Source of the DNA: Cinclus cinclus
Taxonomy: Eukaryota; Chordata; Aves; Passeriformes; Cinclidae
NCBI RefSeq assembly: GCF_963662255.1
Contig: NC_085073.1
Location: 4,953,598 to 5,017,597, forward strand
Direction of reading: 5' to 3'
DNA: 64,000 nucleotides
The notes under the pieces were generated by a model. It saw only the letters and a program-made list of their open reading frames with translations. It did not search any database and was not told the origin of the DNA. The translations under genes were made by a program, and so were the position numbers. Below are positions 9,376 through 21,896 of the stretch, piece after piece; within the stretch, counting starts at the first letter, position 1, and every line of letters starts with the position of its first letter.

Positions 9376-11126
9376 AGGGGAGGAGGAGATGGACAGACCT
9401 GTGCTGAGGACAGGACGGCCTCGGCTGAGGATGCAGCAGTGGGAGAGAGCACGGAGCCACGGATGGGTGCCAGGGACTCTGCTTTGTCCAGCATGGATCC
9501 ACAGCCCAGACGGGTGCCAGGAGCACACAGAGTCCTGTACAGCCCCCATGGCTACTGGGAGCTCCAGTTTGAGCAGCACGGAGCTGATGCTGGGAGAAGA
9601 ACAAGGAGCTGAGCGAGGGCTCAGCTGGGGATGCCAGAGATGGCTCCGTGGTCTCACAGAACTTCCCCAGCTCCCTCCCCAGGGGCTCATTAAGAGGATG
9701 AACCTGCAGCAGTGAAATCAGCTGAATTCCAAGGCAGGTAAATCTCAGTTCACCTCCGTGCAAATGCTCTGCAGTTGGTTCAAGCCTCCTGCCACCAGAG
9801 CTCAGGTCTTTACAGGAGGGAGCGATGTGGGAAAAGGAAACAGCAGAAGCCTTTCCCTTCCCAGCTGCAGGCAGCTGAGGAACCTTCCCTGCTATAAAAA
9901 CCTCTTCCTCGACCCTACAGTCCCAGCCAGAGAGCAGTTGCTTACAACAGTTCCTCTTGGGAGCTCATGAGCAACAGAATTAAAGCCAAACAAATTTTAT
10001 TGCAAAGTGTGATAATTGAGCATTGAAGAATATCTGTATTTTTAACACCCTGGGTTCATGCACCTGGCTGTTTGTTCCTCTCTAGCCTTTATGACCAGCT
10101 GGATCTCCCTGGTTTTCCTTTTACCTCAAAGGAACAAGACAGTCAGCATGTGCTCCCTTAGCAGCCCTGGAAGCTTCCTGAGATACCAGAGTTTCTCAGG
10201 CAGCCTGACTCCTCACTCAGCATGCCAGACTCATCCCCCTTTGCCATTGAAAGCTGCTGGAGAAACAACTGGGAGCCCCAGCTCCTCCTTAGCCCAGGCC
10301 CCAGTGTCAGAGCAGAGTCTGGCACTGAAGTCTAACACAAATCCCCTGGTGTGATAACAGGCAGCCAGGGCATCTGACAGCTAACAGAGGAGTACTTAAA
10401 ATAACAGGCTGATTTAAGACAAGTGTCTCCTTAATCCTAAGCAGTTAGAGGTTGTTTTATGCCCTGCATGACAAAGGTTTGTATAGCTAGTTTATCATAT
10501 GTTTAAAGCTGCCTTAATGTACCGGCAGAGGATCTGCTATTCATCTTAGGCAAAGCAGGGGAAAGCTGGACTCACAAGTCTGTGGGAAGAAATAAAGAGC
10601 GTGTAATAACCAAGAGCTTCTTATTCCACAACCTAAGATCCACCAGAAGCATGTGAGAAGAAAACAGTGCTGATTGTGAAGCTGCTGTTGTTTGCTCTGT
10701 CCTCTTTGCAGTTCATTCTCCAGCTGTAAGGGCTCACATCTGGGATGGAAACGTGGAGGAACCTGACTGCAGGACCAGCAGCAGGGGCATCACTGCAGGG
10801 GGAAAGAGAAAAAGAGGGGGAACAAGAAAAAGAGGGTGCCTGAGGGCTGTGCTGGCACTGGTCACACCTGAGCAGCATGAGATGCCAGGATCCTGTCCAC
10901 GACTCCTGGGAAGGAGCTGCACGTGCAGAGGGTGGCCTTCACAGGACAGACCTGGCACATCACCGTGCCAGGCTGAGATCTAGGTCGGATTTTGGCTCCT
11001 GCTGCGTGGGCCCATCTACCTCACTCCCCAAATCCAGCAATTTTCAAATCTGGGCTTTTGCTGGGCTCTCATTGCTCATCGGGAGGGGATTGCAGGAGTT
11101 AAATTCCTTGTTGCAAAGCAGAGATT
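9376..11126. other. unique sequence; possible 3' UTR in its first 600 bases
   Basis: If the 9226 exon is terminal, 9376 to about 10000 would be its 3' untranslated region, ending near the ATTAAA at 9979. An AT-richer quiet block lies at about 10370-10640. No repeat or gene is otherwise recognised. Confidence 0.35.
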
Positions 11127-11215
11127 CCATTTTCCTCTGGTCTTAAGCAGCTTCAATCCATCTTTCTGCATTACAGAGCCCGTGCTGATTGTTCTGCTGT
11201 AGTGAGTAATAACAA
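11127..11215 (-). repeat. diverged dispersed repeat, family B copy 2 (inverted)
   Basis: The reverse complement of this stretch aligns with 20822-20917. The shared core is CAGCAGAAC, then CTGT.ATGCAG, then the perfect 15-mer AGATGGATTGAAGCT and CTTAAGA. By eye about 80 percent of 74 aligned bases agree. Both copies read open in the same frame around RWIEA, probably by descent from one sequence. The family is unnamed to me and is not CR1. Confidence 0.7.
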
Positions 11216-14200
11216 CTTGTACTTTGCAGATTCCCCCAGGGACCCACGCTCCTGGCTCCACGGGGCAGGCACACATCTGCCCAGGTTCCCCCAGAGAGGA
11301 TGGGGCTGCAGGAACAGTGCACGCAGAAATTTGGGTGGGAAGGTGTCAGGAATGACACCAGAGGGTGGCTGATATCCATGGGGAAATTGGGTTGCCCAGT
11401 CCTGTGAGGTGTGAACATCACAGCATGATGGACACAGAGAGACTAGGGGGGACATTAGGAATGTTTTCTGCCCCAAAAGCTGCACAGACAGGTTTTCTCC
11501 AAAGGAATCCATTACCAGAGTTACTAGCTCATTTTTACCACAAGACCTGGGTTGATGAAATAAATCAATCTCTACACATTTTTTGTTTTTTCTTTTTTTT
11601 CCCAAGCAGATAGTTAAAAAGAGGGGGAAAAAAACCCCAACCTTGCTAAACAGAGATGCCTTTGCTTTATGTCTAAGCTTTGCAAGGCATTTTGCCAAAA
11701 CTAGAAAAGATATTATTTCCAGCACCAATATTTAATAAAGATGTCTTCTATTGCAAGGCCAGCAGCTGAAACTGGAATCCATTTCCATGGGCACTCACTT
11801 GCAATGGCCCAGATTTGCTCAACTGCCTTTTTTAATTGTGGGCATTAGCAGATTATGGGTCCTTTTGTAGCAGGTCCATAAAACACTGCTTTGTAATCTC
11901 CTGGATGCATTAGGGTCCAGATTATCATGCTTGTAGTTGATAATAACAGAGGAGAGATTGCCTGGACCCCTGGGAAATGCAGGCAAGGCACCTGGTGGAG
12001 CACACGGTGTGGACACGTGCAGGGAATGGAGCACAGGGAAGAGCAAACCTGCTGCCACCCCTAGCCCGTGGTGACAAACACTGAGGCACAAACATCCCCA
12101 TTTCTCTTCTTCCCAGCTCACATTTGGGGTGGAGGCTCTGGTTGTTTCGGCTTCCTATCCTGTAAAGACGTGGGTTATCCTTCTCTTTCATCCTAGATGA
12201 AAGGAGGTGGTTACATGCACCAGTTTCTAAATCAGCTTCTAGCAAAAAAAAAAAAAAATCATTAAGAGGGTGCAGGTCTGCCTTCCAGCCCGCTCGCTGC
12301 CGAGCTGGGACTTGCTCAGTCAGCAGCAGGGAGGAAATGTGTCCCATATATCTTTTAGGAGCAACTGGGAGCACTGGAAGCACAAAGTTTTCAGTGGAAG
12401 GTCACTAGATGGCCCCAGATCTTCCTCTGCAGGAACCACCAGTGTTCAGCTCTGGGAGCCTGGGCTTCACTCACCCTACAGCCTGACCCCAAAGAGCAGC
12501 AGGTCCTGATGAGAAGGGCACGAGTGAGGACCAGGGGTACTTGTCAAGATGTCTTGAGCGGAGCACTCACCTCCCGATGGTTTTTCCTGCTCCTGGCTTT
12601 GGCTGGTGAGGGCAGGGGAGCCTGGTGCGTGTCGGGGCAGTGCCAGGGCTGGAGAGACACTGACCTCACGCAGCTCAAGGACAAGAAGTCTGGTTCTGTG
12701 CAAGCTCACATCATCCCACTGCCAGGCTGCTGCAAAACCCTCCAAAGGGAAAAAGCCATCTCCACTTATTCCTGAATGTAAATCTCTGCTGGATCTGGGG
12801 CCTGGAGTGCCTGTTTTGCTGGAGCTGTAATGATGTCCTCACAGGGCAGGCTCCTCTGCATCTCTGTTTCAGTTTAAGCTGTTTGGGCAGGACCAGAATT
12901 AGATTCTGTGAGCAGTTACATGGGTCTAAATCATCACTAAATTCCTCTGGATGGAGCAGATGCTTCTGTGGAGAGCATGCCAGAGGAAGAGCTGGTTTTA
13001 TACCCCAGCTCCTGCCCTAAGTGTGACCCCAAAGAAGAGGCACAAAGGTACATGGGGAACTTGGGAGTGGTGGGGAAAGTGATCAGTTAATAGAGGCAAA
13101 TGATCTTTTCCTTTCTCCTGGCTCAGATGGCTGTTCAAGTGGTGAAATGGGACCCGTTTCCTGAAATTGCTCTGCTCTTGCACACAACTGCTGCCTCCAT
13201 GTGTGGCTTGTTGACATTTAAATAAATTGCAATTATTCCGACAAAGTAAATTGCAGGGACTCCAGAGGAAATGGGTCAAAAATGTGTCCAGGAGCGTCTG
13301 CAATGTATTTAACACATGATTATAGCAGGGCAGGATGAGGAGGAGAGTAGGTGCTGACAACAATGGATGCAGCATGGGGCTGCAGACAGCCCAGCACAGC
13401 CCCACACCTTGGTGGGATCCTTGGCCCAACCTCAGGCAGCAGGAGCCAAAGCCTTCCAGCCCTGGGATGGAGGAGACAGCACTGGTGCAAGTGGAGAACC
13501 CAGAGGGGGTGGGAGCACACAGGGAACCCCTTGGACTCTCTGAGTGAGACCATCTTGGCCAAAGTCTTCAGCTCTCCTCTCCCTGCACCAGAGTTCAGGG
13601 GTTCCAGAGGAGGCTGAGGGCTGTGAGTTCCCATCTCACACTGCCTGTGGCTAGGAGATGGGTGCCCTGCTGGCTACCCAGGCTCCAGCTTCTCCTCTTT
13701 CTTCCCTCCCTGGAGCCTTCTCTGCACCTCATTCCCTTCTTCCTCATCCTCCGGTCTTTTGGAGAGGATTTGTCCTTTTGCCCACATCAATCCTGCAAAC
13801 TCTGGGTTTCTCCTTCCCTCTGAGGGGTTTCATGAGCAATCCAGGATGGCTTCTCCCTGCTGCCTTGCCACTTGTAGGACACAGGAGGAGGTGCTGGAGC
13901 AGCCAGGACACAGCAGGTTCCTTGATCCCATATCTGTCCCAGCTCACACAGGCACACAGCTCCTGGTCCAGCCCCAAAGACAGACCTGCCCCACATGTAG
14001 GTCACTGACAGTACAGAGAGCTCAGGTCTGAGGCAGAAACAGAGCACTGAGTGCAAGTCAAGAGGCAAAGATTTTAGAGAACACTGCAGAAGGGTGGATG
14101 CCATCACAAGAAGCACAAGAACAACGCAGAAATGCACTTCCAAAAAGGTGTCCCAGTGTACCCCCACTGTCTTCCTCATCTCTCATTCCACTGGAAAGCC

Positions 14201-16188
14201 TTTGCCTTCTCCCCACACCACAAACCTTTTCCTTGTTTTGTTTCCCAATACATCAAAATGTCTCCCTGCAAGTGTAAAACTCTTTAGATGAGGGGAAAAT
14301 AAAATCGATTTGAAATCACAGCTGCTAGGAGTCTCTGGCACACACACACACTGTCTGCTGACATTTTCTGTAGCTCTTTTCCCAGTGAAATCTGTCTCAA
14401 ACAGAGCCCAAGGGGGCCAGTAACAAATCAGTTGCCTGCTACACAAGTGATTTTTTTAACTACAGGTCCAACACAACTGCACTGGAAACCACAGGTTTAG
14501 TCTCACATGGATCATTAAACAAAAAGAGACGTTTGTTAAAAGGTACAGAGTTTTGGGGATTTGTGGTTCTGAACCAACCTAGGTTCATTGCATATTCAAT
14601 CCTGGTTTGTTCTGACAAGCAGTAGAGCTGCTGCATTCCCATCAGACTGGCATTCCTCTGGGCACGGAGCAGTCACAATCTGAGTTGGGAATTGCCTGAA
14701 AGCTGGAATCTTCTGCTGTCAAACACTCTGTGAAGGAGGGACAACATTTGTGCCTTATGCTTTCCCTTCCTTTTTCAGCTTTCTTCACCATTACCAGAAT
14801 TTTAAAGTCATTTTTTTCTCGATAGAAGTGAAGTTTTAGCCATCTGATTTCCAGCAGCTGAAGTTTTAAAGTAAGGTGAAAGTCTCCAGTACATCAGCTG
14901 GAGTCCCTCCCAGGATCACCCACCACCCACTCTTGCTGTGGGGATCCAGGAATCCAGAAGCTCAGCTCAGCAAGTCCCAACACTCCTCTCCTGCAGCCAC
15001 TGGAGCTGCTCTCTCAGAGGTTTGGGTAATGGCCGAGTGAGATCACACAGGCAAAAAGAGACTTTCAGCTCCTGCCATCTGAGTGGCAGTCACCAAGTAG
15101 CTGATTTCAGATGACAGAAGCCAGAGGGAGATGAAATGAGAAGCTGCATGCATGGAGCAGACCAAAAAGGAAAAGGAGAAGTTTAGGCAGGTTGGCTGGG
15201 AATGTTGCCAGCCTTGGGACAGTCAGAGGGTGATGCCACAGACCTGCAGATACCAGGAGTGCTGCTTAGCAGCTGGAGACAGCCGAAGGGACAGGTTTGT
15301 TCTGTCCTGGGAACCACGAGAAACAGGTTCTGATTCCCATCCTGCTGTGGCTTCAAGTCCTGGCATGGTGGCAATACCCAGGTGGGAGAGTGTCTCTGAC
15401 TCTCTTACACATCTCCTCTGGGAGAAGCCTGGAAATCTGGATTCAGTGCTTCCCAACTGCACTCAGCAGGAATGTTCAGGTCCAGCTGCAAAGGACTTCA
15501 CAATGTGAGGAAAGGACATATGTCAGACTTGCACCCCCAAAACCCTGTGGGAGCTCTTGTCAAGGCAATGCTGAAATGCTGCAGGAAACTTCCATAGCAC
15601 CAGATTTCAGGGACATACCCTACATCACTCTTGCCACCATCCCAATGGCGTAGGCTGTTACAAGAGGGGCTCTCGAGACAAAGCTGCACCTTTGTGAGCA
15701 GGGAGACAAAGACAGGGCCATGATCTGCATGGGGAAGGGATCCATGGAGGATCCTGCTACGTTCCCGTGCTTCCCAAGGTCTGCAATGACACCTGGTCCC
15801 ACAGCCAGCCCTGGAGGAAGGCACATCCTTTCTGGGGAGCACCCCTGGCTAAGGTCACTCCTGCTAGAGGAGCTGAGGAGGAGCAGGACCATGAAGGGGA
15901 TGCTGGGGAAAAGGGTGTGAAGAGGCATCATCTTCCTCTTCAAGGTATCCAAGCACAGGGGAAGAGTTCAGCTTACTGGGGGATAGCACCTTTTGAGAAG
16001 TGACAAAGAGATACTATCACTAAACCAAAGGAAATCTTTGCTGTGCTTCCTTCAGTCCCATTCCAGGCTGGCTTTTATTGGGAAGTAATTAACACTGCAG
16101 GTTTGGGTCCCCTCCCCGGACCCACAACAAAAGAAAAGCATGAAATCTCAGCTGGAAATACCAAAAACTCCTTGAGCCAGAGCAACGG
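11216..16188. other. unique sequence, no gene recognised
   Basis: Short A- or T-rich runs occur at 11586-11600 and 12245-12259. Open frames up to 185 codons on the minus strand have no recognisable features and no splice context. An AT-richer block lies near 13200-13330 and another at 14440-14640. No further repeat could be seen by reading. Confidence 0.45.
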
Positions 16189-16190
16189 GA

Positions 16191-16224
16191 GGGGGGGGGG
16201 GGGGGGGGGGGGGAGGGGGAAGGG
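16191..16224. repeat. poly-G tract (G23) with G-rich tail
   Basis: Twenty-three consecutive G (16191-16213) are followed by A, G5, AA, GGG. It is a perfect candidate for G-quadruplex formation and for sequencing or assembly length error. The following 30 bases are purine-only. Confidence 0.9.
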
Positions 16225-19200
16225 AAGAAAAAAAGGAGGAAGGAATCAGGGATTAAAAACATTTGGTATAGGAGCTGGTTTACATCTGCTAGAACGCTTC
16301 TTCAAATCCCTCCCAAAATACACAAAATACACATGCATGGACACACAGGCACACAGACACAAACTGTATCTTGCTTTTCACTGTTACCCAAGGACAGCCC
16401 CCCAAAATCTGCGAGATCTGTGAGGTGTTGCAGCCAGCAGGAATCATTTCCCTGCCTGATGAGTAGAGAGGGGAAAAAAATATGGGGCAAAATAGGAAGC
16501 AATTCCCAGCAATTCCTCCTTCTCCCAGCAAGAGCAGAGCCCAGAAGCCCCCAGCACACAGAGGGAGTGCCACAGGCTGTCCCTGAGCATCAGGGCAGCT
16601 CAGTAGAGCCCCTGCAAAGGGGAGCACAGCTTTTAACTGCAGCTTTACACGCTATCTCCTCAGACAGGAGGCGATGCCAGCGGGAGGCAGAGGTCTCTAC
16701 AGCAGGATTCGCTTTGTGGAGCTGGGGAGATGGAAAAAAGGAATGAAATGCTTCTGAGTGTGGCATAATTGGCTGCCTTTGCCTGCTGGCTGGCAATCTC
16801 CCCGCTCGGCGAGGCTGCCGTGACAGGTACATGGAACCTCCTGCTACCCAGGTTGTTCCAGGTCATTATCCAAATATGCCTAAGCACCTTAAGGGGAGCT
16901 GGATTTATGTACTAACACGATGCAAACAGATCTTCATCTTTCCTCTAGACACACCAGGTACAGGAGTCTTGTTTGGGCAGGCTCTGGATGCGTTTCCAGC
17001 CCTGCTGGAAGCAGGAGCTGCAGGAAGCACTGGCTCCCTGGGCTGGCTCGTGTGGGGATGGGGCAGGCAGCCAAGTCCCAAACTGCATATGGGGATACAG
17101 AGCTGGGAGCACTCACAAAACCACTATTAGCATTTAATCTCATATAAAAGGCATAAACCGTCTTTAGTAAACGCCAAAAATCAAGGAAGTGAGCAGCTCT
17201 AACACACTTTGACCAAGACATCAAACCTGCACAGCCGAAACAGGGCTGAACTCCCAAATCAAAGGCTCTTAAAACACAAACCACCTGGTTTGTTATTTAT
17301 TATTTCTTTCTCCTGGGCACTATCCAAGGGGTGGGCTGTCTTCAGATCACTTTTGGACCACGCAACAAGATGACACAATTATGACTATCAAGTGAGGTTC
17401 TTGCCTTAGATTATTTCCTTTTTTAGTGGTTACATTAGTGCTCAGAAGGCCAGGAGTTCAGAATAATATGGTCTGAAAATATCCTGCAAAACTGAGAAGA
17501 AAGGTCTCTTCAACAGAGAAACCTTTGTGACCTCTGAAAACAACAGCACCCAGATTATTCGGGCTTGGAACAGATCCATGAGTACACGCACTGGCCCTTG
17601 ACAAAGTGGACCTGAATCCATCACTTCTGGCCCAAGGCAATCCAGACAGCTTCAGGTGGGAGGAAGAGAAGAAAATGTAGTTTCAGATTTTTATTTTTTT
17701 GTCAGTGGAGAAGTTTCAAACCAATTTCTCCCGGAATGAAACATGACAGCATTCCAAGGGCTTGATGGAAACAAGTCTTTCTGCAAGTCCTCAGACTGAG
17801 CTGTTTCATTTCGTTTGTGGAACAAATGGGGAAAAATGATTTTTAAGTCAGTTCACAAGAAAACTGCCTTCTTCTGCAAGGTGTGCAGCCTTGTGGGAGC
17901 CATGAATCACTTCCATTGCAGCACTAGCCTCTCGAAGCACCTGAGAAGGCAGAGGCTGTTGCCTCCTTCTGAAGAAGCAGGCAGGTCCTTTGGATGGTGA
18001 TTAGAGGCAGGAAGCTCATTTGGTGTTTTTAATTGCCTCCTGGAGGCAACTTCTGTCAGCAGCTCAGGAGGAGACGGGGCTGGCTTGGCTGAGCTGCAGC
18101 AGCAGCATCTCCATGCACTGCTGAGCATCTGGAACCTTCCCTGTGTCCATGGCCCCTGAGACGGGCGAGCCCAGGCCCGCAGAGGGCAGGAATGGAAGGA
18201 GAGGAGCTGGTGGCACTGCCAGCCCTGTCCCTGCCCAGCTCTGAGGGAGCAGAGCAGCTCAGACACTCGGGAGGAGGCTGAAGAGCCAAAAGTGCTCTGG
18301 GTGCTGCTGCCACTGCCAGAGTCCCACACCTGAGCCATGGGGGAGAAGGGGTTCAGCAAGACCCCTGAGCCAGACCTGGAGATGGTTCTTGGTGAGGACA
18401 CAAAAACCATTAGGGTTTTCATCCAGCTGCAGAGTGCTGGGCTCAAGGGGAGGGTCCTGGGGGAAATTCTCCAGGCTGTTATGCATGAGGTGAGATGAGT
18501 TGATCTCGGTGCCCTTAATATCTGTGAATTTTTTTCCATCTTCACAGGCAGCATATGTTCTAGATGGGCTGAAATTTTACTGAAATGGGTCAGTAGAAAA
18601 ATAGATCCTTCTTACAACACAACACCGCAGAGCCTTAATTTAAAAAGGAGCAACAAAAAAGGGAACAGAATCTGGGTAGGAGAGAAACCCTTTGCTGCAT
18701 TTAATATTATCAAAGCCTTCGGTGCTGAAATGTGAAATGTGTGCCACAGGGAGCCTGACCTCCAGCCCTGGAGCTGTCAGACCCACAGCCCTCCATCAGC
18801 ACTAATGGCACAGCTCATTGCCAGGCTGGGACACAGCCCTCGCAGCTGGGCGAGGATTATCCACTTCTCTGGAGGCAGCACAGCCCCAGCATTTAAAATA
18901 AACCACAGCACACAACACATGAGAGGTAGAAGGGGAACAAGGGCTCTGGGTCCTGCTGAGGCAGGGCTGTTGATGCGAGAACAGCGATGGGGCTGTGCAT
19001 CCTGCATCCCACACACCCCACAGCACCTCAGGGACGGCTCTGTCCCGGACCAGGAGCGCTGCGGTTCGCTCGGCAGCCAGCAAAGAAGTTGAGGGAAGTT
19101 AAGGCAGGTTAAGGAATAGATGAGGTCTGGAAAAAGCCATGCTGGGAGGTGATACAGGCAAGTCTTCCAGAAGGATTCATGGCTTCTGCAGAAATGATGC

Positions 19201-20821
19201 AATGGCAGTGAGTTAATTGTCACCAAATCGCTCAGAAAAGCAAGAGATGGGAAGAAAGCAGCTATTGGGAAAGGAGCCCTGGTTTTTCTGTCCTAGAGCT
19301 TCAGCAGAAGGGAAATGGTATATGCAGAGCTTCAAATGTATGCCAAAAAAAGAATAACTTGAAGTATTTGACACAAGCCCTGTGCAGAAAATTAACTGGG
19401 GGTGATGAGGAAAGTGAGTTCAGTCTCACTGTTCAGCCAAAGCCCTAATGAACCCAGCACAGCCTGGTGTGGGAAGAGCCAAGGCTGCTCCACACACATT
19501 TTTATCAGAGCATCACTAGAAGCACCAGTACAGTCCACATGGAACCTCCTCTGACAGTTCTGCCTTGGGAACACCCCAACACTGTGCTGAACTGAGCTGC
19601 CAGGAGCCCTCCCCTCCTTTTTGGAAGTTCCTACCCCATAAACCAAGCTCCACTGCACCCACTCTATTAAGCAATAACCAGGTTCCAGCATGGTCTCAAA
19701 GGATGACTTACAGACCTCATTCATCAGGCAGTTCTTTGCAGTTTCTCGCACATTTTATTGCAGGCTTTTCCTGCACAAACATGGTTCAGTTTATTGCTGG
19801 GAGAGTCACCAGACTGTGACCCAGAGGGGAGCAGCTGTGATCCAGCACTGGGAGCTATTGACTCCACCACCAGAACACCAAGGTGAATTCAACTGTCACC
19901 TTATTTAATTTACAGATCACCAGGAGCAGGTAGGGTGGGCAGCCTGTCCACTGGAGACATTTCCCTCCTTGCAGAAAACCAGCACTAAGCCTTGACAACA
20001 ACATATAAAAACTGGTTTGAGAACTGACGTGAGATTTGAATGATCTATAGGTCCTGAGCAGGCCAAAGGTTGGAGTTTCAACCTCGAGCACCCACGTTTC
20101 ATATTGACTGTAATTAAAAGGAGAGACCCAATTTCCCTGCAGCACAACCCGACTGACATCAACAGCATCGCAGCACAGAGCCTTACCTTTGGTCTCCAAA
20201 ATCCATCTGGGATGGAGATGAAGGACAGCATATGCCCGTCCACAGAAACCTCTGCTCTCCAAATGCTGCAGCATGCACAGAAACCTTCCTTCCTTCCTGC
20301 CCCCACACAATCCCATTGCAGGATGTTTTTCTTGCAAGGCAGACACCATCTCCATTGACCTGCAGGACTTTCCTCAGGGATGTCCCAGGGGTGAGCAGGC
20401 TCCTGCTCCCCTCACGGCAGGATGGGGCTGGCTCTGGCAGCTCCATCTCACCTGGGCTCGTGCAATGGGGTCAGGGAGTTTTGGGCACAGGCAGCTTCAC
20501 CACCCAGCTCCCTGCTCGTCCTCAAACATCTGTGGGGACACAGACTTGGCCCTTAACAACTCCTGGACCTTCCTTCAGCCAGAGTCTGTATCTCAGCCTC
20601 CTCCTTTTCCAGGTCAGGTTCTCCCACCCCAAGTTCTGATACCTGGTTTTCCCTCTCACGAACCCATTTCCATTGCCCTTTTTTACTTCTTGTCCACAAT
20701 GCTCCCCTTTCCCTCCTGTTCACAGACAAATTCGCGGGGCCCTGAACACCCCCAGTCAGCCCCGGGGGTGTTCGGTCCCAGGCAGGCTGGCACAGCCAAG
20801 CAGGATTCCAGCTCTCTGGGG
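16225..20821. other. unique sequence, no gene recognised
   Basis: A weak CA-rich segment lies at 16318-16360. A 215-codon minus-strand open frame at 17907-18554 lies in a GC-rich patch and lacks protein-like character. A GAG|GTGAGA donor-like site occurs at 18487, but the upstream frame is not convincing. Remaining DNA shows no repeat that I can identify. Confidence 0.4.
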
Positions 20822-20917
20822 TTGATCTGCTTATTAGTCCTGCAGCAGAACCATCCACACAGTTCCTGTGATGCAGTGAGATGGATTGAAGCTACTTAAG
20901 AACACAAGGAAATGGGA
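20822..20917 (+). repeat. diverged dispersed repeat, family B copy 1
   Basis: Partner of the inverted copy at 11127-11215. The alignment covers GATCTGCTTATTAGTC weakly, then CAGCAGAAC (20842) through GATGCAGTGAGATGGATTGA and AGCTACTTAAGA to GGAAATGGG. The conservation of a 15-base perfect core flanked by scattered substitutions fits an old transposable element or a conserved motif rather than a recent duplication. Confidence 0.7.
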
Positions 20918-21707
20918 GCAGTGCTTTGAAAGAAAAGTAGCCTGACTCACCCAGTCCTGTGTGCCACAGCAACCCCGAGCTCACTCAGCCTTGGATGCAG
21001 TGCTGGGCTGGGCAGCCCGTGGGCAAACCCACTCTGGGGGCACCAGCACCTCATCCCAGTGGAAATAGGTGATGTTCCCATGCTGAGGGAATAAGGAGCA
21101 AGACAACAGCTCTGCTGCGCTGCCCCTGCTCCTTTCTTGTCAGCAGAGATCACACTCCTGCTCCATGTCTGGTTTTGCACCAGAGCAATTCTGCTCTTTG
21201 GTTCTTTTCCCTTTCAAATGTTCTCAGAAATTAAAGACCCAGCTCTTGCCATCGCCTCTGCACCAAGACCTGAGCAGACTGCAAAGTCCCAGAGGCTTCG
21301 AACTACCTGCTCTCCCATTTAATCACAAAGATTGATTCCACACCTCCCTTAAAGAGATGAGGCGTGAGCAGGTACGAGGCTCCTTCCCTGACCCAAAAAC
21401 ATTTTTTCTCCACAAATCTCTCCACCGCTTTCTTGAAATCAGCAGAGGCGCTACTCCAAAAATTTCAGAAAGGATCTATCAACAAGATAAAAAGTCTCCC
21501 CTGTGCCAGATCCCACAAGCCCCAGGAGCTCTGGAAAGGAGGGAATGTAGGCAGAGCTGGCCTGGCAGCAGAGGTGTTGGGAAGTATCCTCCACAGAGCC
21601 ATCTCCTGCCTCAAAAACCAAGACCAGCACGTGACAGTGATCCTAAAAAAAAATTGAAAAAATTAAATTTTGTCTTTTACAGGCTCAAGTGTCTTTTTCT
21701 CTCCCAG

Positions 21708-21896
21708 AAATCAGGGGCTGTGAATCCTTCTGTGGAGAAGCTCAAGAGTCTGGCAGAAGGAACAGAGAAAAATCCAGGGACACCAAAGCAGGGGAAATCA
21801 CCACTTTATAGTGGTGGAATTGAGGTGCTTGGAGACCAGGGCACATCCAAGGCTCCCTATTTACCCATTCCACAAAGCACCTCCTTATTACTCTAG
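21708..21896 (+). CDS. candidate terminal exon, protein unidentified
   Basis: A strong acceptor (TGTCTTTTTCTCTCCCAG, AG at 21706-21707) precedes 62 sense codons in phase 0 and a TAG at 21894-21896. The peptide starts KSGAVNPSVEKLKSLAEGTE and ends YLPIPQSTSLLL; it is Lys/Ser/Pro-rich and low in cysteine. The frame is also open upstream to 21357, which weakens the exon reading, because a splice-bounded exon need not be part of a 540-base open frame. No homology is recognised. It could be chance. Confidence 0.22.
   Translation, partial: KSGAVNPSVEKLKSLAEGTEKNPGTPKQGKSPLYSGGIEVLGDQGTSKAPYLPIPQSTSLLL

Noticed and set aside
17467..17611. Short + strand frame with Asn/Ser/Thr-rich peptide ending near 17610
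   Set aside because: No acceptor at its start and composition within chance; kept out of the feature list.
17907..18554. 215-codon minus-strand frame and a + strand segment ending at a GTGAGA donor
   Set aside because: Low-complexity Ser/Pro/Cys content and a TGA directly before the possible ATG; no supporting exon structure.
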